Assembly: GCA_016744375.1 (NCBI GenBank)
Contig: JADGEM010000006.1
Span: 1 to 64,000 of the forward strand
Direction: 5' to 3'
Origin: Gammaproteobacteria bacterium
GTDB taxonomy: Bacteria; Pseudomonadota; Gammaproteobacteria; GRL18
Length of the DNA stretch: 64,000 nt
Under the pieces are notes generated by a model. That model did no database searches and was not told where the DNA came from. It worked only from the letters and a program-made list of their open reading frames with translations. The stretch's first letter is position 1. The number at the start of each line of letters is the position of its first letter. The position numbers and the translations under genes were made by a program. Shown here one piece after another: positions 16,949 through 26,273 of this stretch.

Positions 16949-17824
16949 TTAAGAGACCAACACCTGGTTGATAGCGCCGCGAACCACATCATGGTATTGA
17001 GTATCCAGCACAGTCAGCGGTAATCTGATGCCTTGAGGAATTAAACCCATCTCATACAATGCCCATTTTACCGGAATAGGATTCGACTCAACAAATAACT
17101 TACTATGCAGTCCCAACAACCGTTCATTGATTTCAGTTGCAGTGTCACGATCGCCGGCTAAAGCTGCCGCACACATTTCATGCATGGCTTTGGGAGCAAC
17201 ATTAGCAGTGACAGAAATATCACCTTTAGCACCCAATAATATTAATTCCATAGCTGTTGCATCATCACCCGAATATACATCCAGCTTGTCGCCGCATTCC
17301 TCTATAAGCTGCTGTCCACGTTTTAAATCGCCAGTCGCCTCTTTAATACCAACAATGTTGGAAATTCCCGAAAGTCTCAACACTGTTTCTGGCAACATAT
17401 CAACCGCTGTACGTCCGGGCACATTATATAGTATTTGTGGAACTGCAACGGCTTCAGCGATTGTTTTAAAATGCTGATATAAACCTTCCTGAGTAGGCTT
17501 ATTATAATAAGGTGTTACTAAAAGACAGGCATCAGCTCCTGCCTTCATGGCACACTGAGTCAGCTCAATGGCTTCTGTCGTTGAATTTGCACCCGTACCT
17601 GCAATCACAGGGATACGATCCCTAACCATGCCGACAACTTGTTTTATCACCTGGCAGTGTTCTTTTTCATCAAGGGTTGCAGATTCGCCGGTTGTCCCCA
17701 TCGCAACAATGGCATCAGTGCCATTTTCTATATGAAATTCAATCAGTTTTTCCAGGGACTTTTGATCCACACTTCCATCTGTATGCATCGGAGTCACCAA
17801 AGCAACCATACTGCCACTAAACAT
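16949..17824 (-). CDS. dapA: 4-hydroxy-tetrahydrodipicolinate synthase
   Basis: First committed step of lysine and diaminopimelate synthesis: condenses pyruvate with aspartate semialdehyde. The 291-residue TIM-barrel protein shows the family landmarks: AMGTTGESATLDEKEH, tyrosine in LYNVPGRTAVDM, and the Schiff-base lysine in GIKEATGD. Length is normal. The start has GGAGAGGG upstream. It heads the dapA-bamC unit and is divergent from the gcvR-like gene with a 217-base spacer that must hold both promoters. Confidence 0.97.
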   Translation of the reverse strand: MFSGSMVALVTPMHTDGSVDQKSLEKLIEFHIENGTDAIVAMGTTGESATLDEKEHCQVIKQVVGMVRDRIPVIAGTGANSTTEAIELTQCAMKAGADACLLVTPYYNKPTQEGLYQHFKTIAEAVAVPQILYNVPGRTAVDMLPETVLRLSGISNIVGIKEATGDLKRGQQLIEECGDKLDVYSGDDATAMELILLGAKGDISVTANVAPKAMHEMCAAALAGDRDTATEINERLLGLHSKLFVESNPIPVKWALYEMGLIPQGIRLPLTVLDTQYHDVVRGAINQVLVS

Positions 17825-18041
17825 TCACCCTCTCCAAATCATCTCTATAAACATAGCTGCCACCCGACGAATTCATTCAAGCGGCATGAGTTTATTAAAC
17901 AGTCGCCTATTATCCTTGATTCCTATACAGAAAACCACTGTTTGGACATACGATTATTAATGAATCACACCAAAAGCTTTATTTATTGAGCCATGTAGAT
18001 AATAATTTAAGATATTCATAACACATCAGGTTTCAATACAT

Positions 18042-18608
18042 ATGGCAGCTCTTTCATCAAAAGGTTCACCCCAACTAGTTATTTCTGCAATCGGCAGTGA
18101 TCGCCCAGGCATTGTAAATGCACTCTCACAACTCATCGTACAGAATAACGGTAATATTGATGACAGCCGTATGACTGTTTTAGGCGGCGAATTTGCCATT
18201 ATTTTATTAATTTCAGCATCACTCAATGAATTAAAAACCATTGAGCAAGTTCTAAAACAACAGGCAAATTATCTGGAACTGAATATTATTACCAAACAAA
18301 CTGACGGTGATGCACTTCCTCACAGTGTTTCTGTAGAAAAAAAGATCCCTTATATTGTTGAAGTGCTTGCCATGGATAACCCTGGAATCGTATACCAACT
18401 GGCCGATTTCTTCTCTTCAAGGGAGATCAATATCCAGAGCCTTCAGACTGATCGATACCCTGCCCCCCACACTGGCACACAGATGTTTGCTATTGAAATG
18501 ATCATTACCGTCCCTCAATCAATTATCATCAACGATCTCAGAGAAGATTTTCTGAATCTCTGTGACGATATGAACCTGGATGCTTCCATTGAAGCACCCA
18601 GGCTTTAG
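18042..18608 (+). CDS. gcvR: Glycine cleavage system regulator-like protein (two ACT domains)
   Basis: 188 residues with two ACT domains: the first begins LVISAIGSDRPGIVNALSQL, the second IVEVLAMDNPGIVYQLADFF. This matches GcvR, which in E. coli binds glycine and antagonises GcvA. The position between dapA and bcp is the usual gammaproteobacterial one. gcvA is not in the window, so the exact regulatory partner is open. Confidence 0.88.
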   Translation: MAALSSKGSPQLVISAIGSDRPGIVNALSQLIVQNNGNIDDSRMTVLGGEFAIILLISASLNELKTIEQVLKQQANYLELNIITKQTDGDALPHSVSVEKKIPYIVEVLAMDNPGIVYQLADFFSSREINIQSLQTDRYPAPHTGTQMFAIEMIITVPQSIIINDLREDFLNLCDDMNLDASIEAPRL

Positions 18609-18649
18609 TCTCATTTTTTTTAACCATTTTGAACAAATAAAGGATTTTT

Positions 18650-19120
18650 ATGAGCAAAGTTGAAACAGGTAAAAAAGTGCCTGATTTCTCTGGCCAGGCA
18701 ACCAGTGAAATTGATTTTAAACTCAGTAAATATAAGGGTTCACCTATTTTGATTTATTTTTATCCCAGAGATAATACACCAGGCTGCACGCAGGAGGGGA
18801 AAGATTTCCGTGATCACTATGCCTCATTTGAAAAAAAAGGCATCGCCATATTCGGCCTTTCAAGAGACAGCATTAAAGTGCATGAGAATTTCAAAGCCAA
18901 ACATGAATTTCCCTTTGATCTCATTTCAGATAAAGATGAAAGCATTTGTACTCTTTTTGATGTCATAAAGGAGAAGAAACTTTATGGTAAAATTCATATG
19001 GGTATAGAGCGCAGTACTTTCCTTATTAATAGCGATGGCAAGCTGGTTAAAGAATGGCGAAAAGTGAAAGTAAAAGAGCATATTGCTCAAGTCCTTGAAG
19101 CAATTGAAACAGAACTGTAA
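18650..19120 (+). CDS. bcp: Peroxiredoxin Bcp/PrxQ, apparently 1-Cys type
   Basis: Thiol peroxidase that reduces hydrogen and alkyl peroxides. The 156-residue protein keeps the thioredoxin fold and the peroxidatic cysteine C46 in PRDNTPGCTQEG. The resolving cysteine, normally five residues later, is Lys51, so it should work as a 1-Cys enzyme needing an outside thiol. A later cysteine (ESICTLFD) exists but is not at the usual place. It follows gcvR by 41 bases, the common order in this group. Confidence 0.93.
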   Translation: MSKVETGKKVPDFSGQATSEIDFKLSKYKGSPILIYFYPRDNTPGCTQEGKDFRDHYASFEKKGIAIFGLSRDSIKVHENFKAKHEFPFDLISDKDESICTLFDVIKEKKLYGKIHMGIERSTFLINSDGKLVKEWRKVKVKEHIAQVLEAIETEL

Positions 19121-19205
19121 TACTATTTTCAAACAAAAGCTGAAGGCTATTACGCAACAGCAGCTGAAGGCTCCTATCTAACAAAAAAGGCGAGAAAAAA
19201 TAATA

Positions 19206-20648
19206 ATGACTGAAAATGAAGAGAACTCTTTGCAGGACGATAATGAAAAACGCTTATTTGTTCTAGATACAAATGTATTAATTCACGATCCCAGTGCATT
19301 ATTTCGTTTTTCTGAGCATGACTTATTTCTTCCTATGATCGTTCTGGAAGAGTTAGATAATAACAAAAAAGGGCATTCTGAAGTCGCAAGAAATGCTCGT
19401 CAGGCCAGTCGATTTCTTGATGATATCACCTCAAACTCAACCCCGGAAGAAATAAGAAACGGTCTTGATCTTAACCTGCGTGTTGGCTTTGATGAAGATA
19501 GTGAAGAAGCACTTATCGCCAGTGGAAAGCTTTTTCTTCAAACAGAGCACCTGGGGACAGATATCCCCATCAGCTTACCCGGTCAAAAAAATGATAACTA
19601 TATTTTAGGCATTACCCTTGCTCTGCAAAATGATCCAAAGCTGCCAAAAGTCTCCTTAATCAGCAAAGATATTAACCTGCGGATCAAAGCTGTAGCAATT
19701 GGAATTCAGGTTGAAGATTATAATAATGATCAGGTTCTTGATGACGTTAACCTGCTTTACAGCGGCGTTCAAAACCTGCCGAATACTTTCTGGGATACCA
19801 ATGATAAAGAAGTTGACAGTTGGTCAGAAGAAGGACATACCTTTCACAAAATAACTGGCGATGAGGTCAAAAAGTGGCTGCCCAATCAATTTATTACTAT
19901 TGGTGATAATGGTGACTTTGAAGCCATCGTCAGAAGTAATACCGATGATGGTGTTATCGTTGAACAAGTGCGCCATTATTATTCTGAAAAACAAAGCATC
20001 TGGGGCATCTCTGCCCGAAACAAAGAGCAGAACTATGCCTTAAACTTATTAATGGATCCGGAAGTTGACTTCGTATCACTGGTAGGACAGGCAGGAACTG
20101 GCAAAACACTTCTGGCTCTCGCTGCAGGCTTAAACCAGGTTATGGATGAAAAAATCTATCAGGAAATTATCATGACCCGAGCCACAATTTCTGTGGGCGA
20201 AGATATTGGTTTTTTACCAGGCACAGAAGAAGAAAAAATGGCACCCTGGATGGGTGCACTAATGGATAACCTGGAAGTTCTTACCCATAATGAGGACGCA
20301 GGCGAGTGGGGCAAACAAGCAACGAATGATCTGCTTACAAGCCGAATTAAAATTCGCTCTCTTAATTTTATGCGAGGTCGAACTTTTCTAAACCGCTATA
20401 TTATCCTTGATGAAGCACAGAACCTGACATCTAAGCAGATGAAAACACTCATCACTCGTGCAGGACCTGGCAGTAAAATTATATGTCTGGGTAACATTGC
20501 TCAAATCGATACGCCCTATCTGACAGAAACAACCTCAGGTCTTACTTTCGTAGTGGATCGTTTTCGTCGATGGGAGCACAGTGGACATATTACACTCAAA
20601 CGAGGTGAGCGCTCCAGACTTGCTGATTATGCTTCCGATGTTTTGTAA
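19206..20648 (+). CDS. PhoH-like ATPase with N-terminal PIN domain
   Basis: 480 residues: a PIN-type RNase domain at about 15-170 (FVLDTNVLIHDPSALFRF, acidic residues in LPMIVLEELDNNKKG) and a PhoH P-loop ATPase at about 270-480. The Walker A motif is GQAGTGKT near 294-301 and the Walker B motif is YIILDEAQNLT. The family (PhoH2) couples an RNA helicase-like ATPase to ribonuclease. A spacer of 85 bases with two copies of gctgaaggct precedes it. It converges with the DUF3108 gene; a terminator lies between. Confidence 0.92.
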   Translation: MTENEENSLQDDNEKRLFVLDTNVLIHDPSALFRFSEHDLFLPMIVLEELDNNKKGHSEVARNARQASRFLDDITSNSTPEEIRNGLDLNLRVGFDEDSEEALIASGKLFLQTEHLGTDIPISLPGQKNDNYILGITLALQNDPKLPKVSLISKDINLRIKAVAIGIQVEDYNNDQVLDDVNLLYSGVQNLPNTFWDTNDKEVDSWSEEGHTFHKITGDEVKKWLPNQFITIGDNGDFEAIVRSNTDDGVIVEQVRHYYSEKQSIWGISARNKEQNYALNLLMDPEVDFVSLVGQAGTGKTLLALAAGLNQVMDEKIYQEIIMTRATISVGEDIGFLPGTEEEKMAPWMGALMDNLEVLTHNEDAGEWGKQATNDLLTSRIKIRSLNFMRGRTFLNRYIILDEAQNLTSKQMKTLITRAGPGSKIICLGNIAQIDTPYLTETTSGLTFVVDRFRRWEHSGHITLKRGERSRLADYASDVL

Positions 20649-20662
20649 AAATTGAGCAGCAT

Positions 20663-20686
20663 GCCCATCTTTCGGTTGAGATGGGC
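20663..20686. terminator. Hairpin between phoH-like gene and DUF3108 gene
   Basis: A perfect 8-bp stem gcccatct / agatgggc with loop ttcggttg lies 15 bases after the phoH-like stop and between convergent genes. Outer bases (agcat / atgct) can extend it. There is no strong U-run on either strand, so this is a probable but weak bidirectional terminator. Confidence 0.4.
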
Positions 20687-20709
20687 TACCCATGCTCCCA
20701 GTCAGGTTA

Positions 20710-21672
20710 TCAATCATTTTCTAGTTGAGTGACCGCTATTAGATCAATTTCAAGTTTTCCTAATGGTGCATCCATTGCCATTCTCAGAGGAATCTTTTTC
20801 TTATCATTGCTAAACCAGACGTAGTAATAATTCTCTTTTTTTTCATCTGTCTGTATTTGGTACTTTATTCCCTGATAAACCTTACCGTTGATAGAAATTT
20901 CTTCCTGAGACAATTGTATAACATGGTACTGGCGTATATCATCAGAAACAGCAATTGAAAATATTTTTTCTCTGCCTTGCCCAGTACTGGAATCTGAATC
21001 AAATCCCTGTGAACGCAAGGTATAGATGAGAGATAATGGATCAAGAATCTGTGAGAACTCGATTTTATCACCCGATTCTTTATGGATCAGATACGTTTGC
21101 TGATCAGCAAGCAATGGGAAATTTCCTAAAAAGTCAGGAACAGACTGCATTCCGTCTTTTTCCCAAACTTCTCTGATATCCATCCCCAAAAAACCATAAT
21201 GTTCCTGTTCTTTTTCACGTTTTTTAAAGAGTTGGGTTTCTTTATTTTGCCAATCAAGCCAAAGGAAGTCATGGCTTTGATTTTCTCCAACATCGATTTC
21301 TTCTATCAAAACCGTTCGCTGCAAAGTGGAATCAAGAGTTGTTGTGTAAGTGTATCGGACAGGCTGAAACATTTCCGCCTTGCTATAACGCTCAGTACTG
21401 AGAAATAACTCAAATTGATAGGCATTTTGGTTATCCGGAGTTTTCTTATCATTTAAATAAGTCATTCTAACATCAGCAAGAACAGCCCAGATCATGGATG
21501 TTAATAAGCCCCTGTAACTGAGCTTATAGTGAAGTATTTCACCCGAAGAAAAAGGAAAGACAGACTGAGTTTTCTCTGAAATCGCAGATGAATCACCAGC
21601 AAACGCACAGAAAGAGATAACGCTGCAGAAAAAAATAAGTGCCCATTGTTTTATTCTTAAGAATAAGCTCAT
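20710..21672 (-). CDS. Exported DUF3108-family protein
   Basis: 320 residues with a signal peptide (hydrophobic 10-24, cleavage after CAFAG). The remainder is a beta-rich domain with the DUF3108 landmarks: PFSSGEILHYKLSYRGLL near the start and YYYVWFSNDKKKIPLRM near the end. The function of the family is unknown; it is periplasmic or outer-membrane associated. Single gene between phoH (convergent) and the perM pair (same strand). Confidence 0.8.
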   Translation of the reverse strand: MSLFLRIKQWALIFFCSVISFCAFAGDSSAISEKTQSVFPFSSGEILHYKLSYRGLLTSMIWAVLADVRMTYLNDKKTPDNQNAYQFELFLSTERYSKAEMFQPVRYTYTTTLDSTLQRTVLIEEIDVGENQSHDFLWLDWQNKETQLFKKREKEQEHYGFLGMDIREVWEKDGMQSVPDFLGNFPLLADQQTYLIHKESGDKIEFSQILDPLSLIYTLRSQGFDSDSSTGQGREKIFSIAVSDDIRQYHVIQLSQEEISINGKVYQGIKYQIQTDEKKENYYYVWFSNDKKKIPLRMAMDAPLGKLEIDLIAVTQLEND

Positions 21673-21731
21673 AGATTTATTTGCTTAAACTGAAAGCACG
21701 GGCTTGTCTCACACGTGATAAATAAAACACC

Positions 21732-22802
21732 TCAAGAGCTCTCAGTATTCCCATCACTGGGAATAGATGGCCAGACACTAATCACTGAATTGACTAATGT
21801 CCCCAGTGGAATAGCAAAAAACACCCCCCAGAAGCCCCACAAACCACCAAAAAACAAGATGGCAACAATAATTGCAACCGGGTGAATATTAACCACTTCT
21901 GAAAATAATAACGGCACAACGACATTACCATCCAGTGCCTGGATAATACCATAGGCCAGCATAAGCCAGGCAAAATCAGCAGTCCACCCCCATTGAAAAA
22001 AAGCAATTATGGCGACAGGAATCGTCACAACTGTCGCACCTATATAAGGTACAACCACAGATAAACCTACTAGAATTGATATCAATAGTGCATATTTCAG
22101 CCCAAGGAATGAAAAGGTAATAAAACAGGCCACAGAAATAATCATTATTTCCCAAAACTTACCTCTGACGTAATTGCCAATCTGTTGATCCATTTCTAAC
22201 CAGACTTTAGTCGATAGCTGGGTATCTCTGGGGAAAAAACGCATAAACCAGCCCAAAATTATATCTTTGTCTTTTAAAAAGAAAAACACCAGTAATGGGG
22301 CCAAAATCAAATAAATCATGATAGTAATACTGCTTTGAATCGAGCTCAGAGAAAGTGTCAAAATATGCTTGCCCATTGATGTTACTTCGGACTGAATCAG
22401 TGCAAAAATTTCTAAAACAACCTCTTCGGAAATAAAGCTGTAAGTTGACGGCAACTGCAAAATAAGCTGCCGTCCCCGCTCAATGTATCTAGGCGTGTCA
22501 GTAATTAAGTCCGTAATTTGCTCCCATAATAGAGGAGAAATAACAAATAAAGTCACCATTAAAGCAGTCAAAAAACCCACAAAAACAAAAATTACAGAAA
22601 CAATACGCCGTTTTATCCCGCGGTTAAAGATAACGACGAGTCCCTCAAGAAGATAGGCAATAACAATGGCGGCAAAAACGGGTGCCAAGGTATCATTGAA
22701 ACCAATAACAACTGTAAATGACAGAACTAAAAAAACAACCAGAAAAATGACCTGAGGATCGGAGAAATGCCTCTGAAACCAACGGTTAAAAATATCTATC
22801 AT
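21732..22802 (-). CDS. perM: AI-2E family transporter (PerM-like permease)
   Basis: 356 residues when started at ATG 22802, which overlaps the stop of the preceding gene as ATGA. About seven to eight membrane helices are visible, with the central soluble stretch and the late motif YGIIQALDGNVVVPLLFSE typical of the AI-2E/PerM family. Family members export autoinducer-2 or act as sodium/proton antiporters; the substrate here is unknown. A PerM gene near bcp is the usual gammaproteobacterial context, which supports the symbol. Confidence 0.88.
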   Translation of the reverse strand: MIDIFNRWFQRHFSDPQVIFLVVFLVLSFTVVIGFNDTLAPVFAAIVIAYLLEGLVVIFNRGIKRRIVSVIFVFVGFLTALMVTLFVISPLLWEQITDLITDTPRYIERGRQLILQLPSTYSFISEEVVLEIFALIQSEVTSMGKHILTLSLSSIQSSITIMIYLILAPLLVFFFLKDKDIILGWFMRFFPRDTQLSTKVWLEMDQQIGNYVRGKFWEIMIISVACFITFSFLGLKYALLISILVGLSVVVPYIGATVVTIPVAIIAFFQWGWTADFAWLMLAYGIIQALDGNVVVPLLFSEVVNIHPVAIIVAILFFGGLWGFWGVFFAIPLGTLVNSVISVWPSIPSDGNTESS

Positions 22803-23179
22803 GAGTCTGCTGCTTCCCTGCCATCCGGTTCGCGATGCCTGCAAAATTCCTCATAACGGACTTTGAAGAGTGCCTCTAATTCATCAATTACATCTTTGGC
22901 CGAACGCCCTTTAAGAATGTGCTCAGACATTAAAGCGGCTGTTTCATTAAGCATACTGCTTTTTTTAAGCATAGGAAAAGTCGCAGATAAGCGCTTAATC
23001 GCTGCAACAACTCGCTCTTCTTCAGGACGGGAAATATCAACCGGCTGATCGACTACCATAAGCCGCCCATCCTGTTTTGCTTTTTCCAGCAAAAATTCGG
23101 CAAAAGAAACAATACTGCTCTGATCATTTTTATCCAGATCAGAAAAAATATTCAGTAATTTTAATTCGGTTCTATTCAT
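22799..23179 (-). CDS. Conserved-looking hypothetical protein coupled to perM
   Basis: 126 residues, mostly helical, with no signal or membrane segment; begins MNRTELKLLNIFSDLDKNDQ and contains ISRPEEERVVAAIKRL. Not recognised by name. It is translationally coupled to the PerM-like gene by an ATGA overlap, so the two are co-expressed and may work together. Cytoplasmic by composition. Confidence 0.75.
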   Translation of the reverse strand: MNRTELKLLNIFSDLDKNDQSSIVSFAEFLLEKAKQDGRLMVVDQPVDISRPEEERVVAAIKRLSATFPMLKKSSMLNETAALMSEHILKGRSAKDVIDELEALFKVRYEEFCRHREPDGREAADS

Positions 23180-23329
23180 ATTTTAAACACTTATCCTGGC
23201 TCACATCCCAGCTTTTAGTCGCATCATTATATCACCTTTTGCCTGCTTCAAGATCGAATCCTGAATAAGTGTATTTAAAATTAATTGAACAGTATTTTTT
23301 GCACTGCCTTCTACCCATGCTTTACCTTG

Positions 23330-23617
23330 TCAGAAATACGGTTGATCCGCCTTGCCAATCACAAGATTACCATAATAAACAACGGCTCTGGGAGAAGCAG
23401 TGAGTATAGTTGATAATCCCCCTGTACTCAACTTCAAAGCACTGGAAATGGATAGGTTCATGCTCAATTTTTTCTGCATTTGTTCAACCTGCTGGGGGTC
23501 ATCATTAAGACACTCCCGAATCTGATCAGGCACCCGTTTGTCCTGCAATAAAGTCCTCAGCCGGTAAAAAGCCTCCAGCAGATAAGGACAAATTAGTAAT
23601 AAAAAGAATGGCAACAA
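23330..23617 (-). CDS. Uncertain short reading frame, possibly a decayed gene
   Basis: The 95-codon frame begins at a TTG with no ribosome site and has a hydrophobic first 14 residues followed by a soluble part ending IGKADQPYF. In the neighbouring frame, the DNA just upstream also reads as a hydrophobic stretch (LTVLFIVAILFI), so a frameshift within an older membrane-anchored gene is possible. I do not recognise it. The rest of the 23180-23727 region shows only the terminator at 23679-23710. Confidence 0.3.
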   Translation of the reverse strand: MLPFFLLLICPYLLEAFYRLRTLLQDKRVPDQIRECLNDDPQQVEQMQKKLSMNLSISSALKLSTGGLSTILTASPRAVVYYGNLVIGKADQPYF

Positions 23618-23678
23618 TAAACAAAACTGTCAGGGGAATGGAAATTAAAATATATGATGAAGGGAGATAATTCTTAAT

Positions 23679-23710
23679 GAAAAGGCGTTAGGTGTTAACA
23701 CCTAACGCCT
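23679..23710 (-). terminator. Perfect-palindrome terminator of the DUF302-like gene
   Basis: A 28-base perfect palindrome (23683-23710; half-site aggcgttaggtgtt) is followed on the minus strand by TTTT. It is 17 bases past the stop of the gene ending at 23728. A perfect inverted repeat with no loop must open a few central bases to form the RNA hairpin. Confidence 0.65.
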
Positions 23711-23727
23711 AATGTCTTCTATAGTAT

Positions 23728-24684
23728 CTAAAAGTCAAATCCTCCAGATGCTTTAGATTCCCCCCCTCCACCTGAGGCCAAAGTCAGCGCTTTTTTTATT
23801 GCATCGGGAGATGCCATAATCCCCATAAAGCTGTGATCACCGGCCATAGATAAGTCAGGGAAACTGATAGCGATACGAAATTTTGCACTTAAGGCGTAAA
23901 CTTTACCATCTTCATGGATCAGCATTTCATAAGGCAGGTGAGCAGTTGCCCGAATATCCTTAAAATCAACTTCTTTCATAATGGTCGCATCGCTGCTCAT
24001 GTCTTTAGTCATGGCAACACCAACAATCGTTTGTTTTTTCCCGGGTATCTCCAGCATATAGACCTTGCTGACACCACCTTTATTTGTAGCCAGTGCTGCT
24101 TGTACATTTTTAACTGCATCATCATAGCTGCCATGTTCAGAGAGAACATCCGGCTCATCAAAGTAAGGCATGCCAAACATATAATGATAGTCCTGTAAAT
24201 CCTTACCCGGCAAACCATTTTTTGAACCATAGGCTTCTTGTTCACCCAGAGCACTTTTTAGAGCGGCTGATACATCTTCAAGCTGCCCTTTCATTCTATA
24301 ACTATTAGCCATATAAATTGGATTGGTAAAAGTCACCTGTATCGTGCCATCACGATCAGTGACAGCAACGCGCTGTACAGCACCATAACCACCGAACTCA
24401 GTTGCTTTCGCATTTGATGTTAGTGCATCGCTTGTCACAATTATAATATTCGCACCATCATAGGGAGCGTATTCACCAATAACCTCAAAACCGCCGGTGG
24501 TGAGCTTAGATTTTGTATCAGCCACAGCCTCGGAAAAATTACCCGTACTCGTGCTGGCCAGGACAAAAGGCTTTAAATTCTCTGCCTGAGCAAAAGATAA
24601 ACCTAGTAAAAAGGATAAAACAATTATTTGCAGACCTGACAAAGCATATGCAGATATTGATTTTAAAAAATAAGTGTTAAACAT
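23728..24684 (-). CDS. Exported protein of unknown function (DUF302-like)
   Basis: The start at 24684 is chosen because GGGAG lies eight bases upstream; a longer frame from 24762 lacks this. The 318 residues have a clear signal peptide (hydrophobic 14-32, cleavage after SFAQA). The mature part reads like a tandem of alpha/beta domains, with VLASTSTGNFSEAVADTKSK and YDDAVKNVQAALATNKGGVS at comparable places. That pattern resembles DUF302, but I am not sure. The C-terminus is Gly/Ser-rich. Likely periplasmic; function unknown. Confidence 0.6.
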   Translation of the reverse strand: MFNTYFLKSISAYALSGLQIIVLSFLLGLSFAQAENLKPFVLASTSTGNFSEAVADTKSKLTTGGFEVIGEYAPYDGANIIIVTSDALTSNAKATEFGGYGAVQRVAVTDRDGTIQVTFTNPIYMANSYRMKGQLEDVSAALKSALGEQEAYGSKNGLPGKDLQDYHYMFGMPYFDEPDVLSEHGSYDDAVKNVQAALATNKGGVSKVYMLEIPGKKQTIVGVAMTKDMSSDATIMKEVDFKDIRATAHLPYEMLIHEDGKVYALSAKFRIAISFPDLSMAGDHSFMGIMASPDAIKKALTLASGGGGESKASGGFDF

Positions 24685-24830
24685 TGTTAAATCTCCCTGA
24701 CATTTCAATGACCGTTTCATGGACGTATCTTTGTATAATGTAGTTAAGTAATAATAAATCAATTAGCTAAGCGACCAAACAAGGTAATAAGTTTGTCGAA
24801 TTAAGCATTAATTATAATATGAAAAGACAA

Positions 24831-24859
24831 AAAAAAGAGGTCATAAAGACCTCTTTTTT
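24831..24859 (-). terminator. Terminator of the minus-strand FadL-type gene
   Basis: A 12-bp stem aaaaaagaggtc / gacctctttttt encloses loop ataaa, 20 bases past the stop at 24879. The T-run on the minus strand marks it as a Rho-independent terminator; the A-run makes it potentially bidirectional. Confidence 0.85.
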
Positions 24860-24878
24860 ATGACCATGTCAGGAAGTT

Positions 24879-26273
24879 TTAGAAATTCCAACCATAAGCA
24901 ATACCCCAGGCATCCTGAGACATTTTGATGTCAGCTTCGCCACCGCCAAATGCTCCTGGAATTGAGTTGCGACCTTTAACATCATTTTCAAAGGCATGCA
25001 TATAAAATAATGAAATTTCGCTACCTTGAGGTAAGACATAAGTCATACCAATTGTCGCGTGCTCTTCAATAACAGCAGGTGCTAGAATATTAAAGAAAGT
25101 CTGATCTTTATCAATTGGGTTATCAGCTTGACTATAACCTGCACGAAGAGTCAGCTGTTCATTCCACTTATATTCACCAGCTAATTTATATACAGTCATA
25201 TCATCCCAACCAAAACCTGAACCATTCTTGGTTCCAAGATAGTTTTGAGGGTTGAACATATCAAAACCTGAGTTGCTAGGACCCGCCTGTAAAGAATTTC
25301 CAATAGCTTTCACATCACTATAATTAATCTGCTGTATATCAAAACCGACTAAGAATTTATCAGTTGCCTTAAACGCAATACCAATACCATAGTTTTCGGG
25401 TATGTCCAGGCTGCCATCTTCAGCAAATAAGCCTTTATAATCATCAAACTCACCCATATCAATTTCAGAGTTATAGACCACACCAACGGTCAAACGATCA
25501 TTCATAAAGCTACCTTGCCAACCTAGTGACAGTCCAAATCCCCATGCATCATCACGTCCTTTTCCTGAAAGTTTGTTTGGTGCTTGAGAAACTTGAGGAT
25601 CAAAAACTTGTCCAGCAGGTCCTGGAGGAGATGGGACTGGTGTAGAATTAGTACCAGTAAAACCGTCTAAGCCCCATGCTTTAAACTGTTGGTAAGCAAT
25701 TTGCAAAGAAACACCGACCGTGTGATTTTCATTAACTCTATAAGATAATGTAGGTAAAATTCTAACCTGCTCCAGATTAATACCTACATCATGTGGGAAT
25801 GCTGCGCCATTGAACGGAATAATGCCATCATTATAGTTTGTATTCATGCCACCAGTACCAACAACAGTCAAACCAATAGACATATCATCGTTCAGCATGT
25901 AGTTAAAACCACCTTCTGGGATGTAAAAAGGGCCATCACTGTTACCATCTTGCTTAAAATCATAAGATGTTGGTAAGTTAAAAGGATTTCCTGGAACAGC
26001 GGAAAGAGGGTTGCCATTGCTTCCGGAAATCTCAGCGGCACGATCAGGATCAAAAATCTGCAAACCAAAATCAAAGCGGTTACCCACTCTAACCATTGCC
26101 GCAGGGTTATCTGCACCAGAGATAGCGCTGTCAGCCATACCAATACCAACACCAGCACGGCCATTAGCTTTAGTACCATTACCCATCATAAACATACCAT
26201 TGGTGGCCATAGCAGTGGTCGGGATTAATATTGCAGCAGACACAGCTGCGGCGAGAAGACGATTTTTAATCAT
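24879..26273 (-). CDS. FadL/OmpP1/TodX-family outer membrane porin
   Basis: Outer-membrane channel for hydrophobic compounds. 464 residues with a signal peptide (cleavage after TTAMA) and the family N-terminus NGMFMMGNGTKANGRAGVGI. Beta-barrel strands follow, with an aromatic C-terminus (AYGWNF) as expected for BAM substrates. The start has AGGAG about ten bases upstream. It is divergent from a second FadL-type gene at 27035; the two are clearly different in sequence. Substrate unknown: long-chain fatty acids or hydrocarbons are the usual cargo. Confidence 0.88.
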   Translation of the reverse strand: MIKNRLLAAAVSAAILIPTTAMATNGMFMMGNGTKANGRAGVGIGMADSAISGADNPAAMVRVGNRFDFGLQIFDPDRAAEISGSNGNPLSAVPGNPFNLPTSYDFKQDGNSDGPFYIPEGGFNYMLNDDMSIGLTVVGTGGMNTNYNDGIIPFNGAAFPHDVGINLEQVRILPTLSYRVNENHTVGVSLQIAYQQFKAWGLDGFTGTNSTPVPSPPGPAGQVFDPQVSQAPNKLSGKGRDDAWGFGLSLGWQGSFMNDRLTVGVVYNSEIDMGEFDDYKGLFAEDGSLDIPENYGIGIAFKATDKFLVGFDIQQINYSDVKAIGNSLQAGPSNSGFDMFNPQNYLGTKNGSGFGWDDMTVYKLAGEYKWNEQLTLRAGYSQADNPIDKDQTFFNILAPAVIEEHATIGMTYVLPQGSEISLFYMHAFENDVKGRNSIPGAFGGGEADIKMSQDAWGIAYGWNF

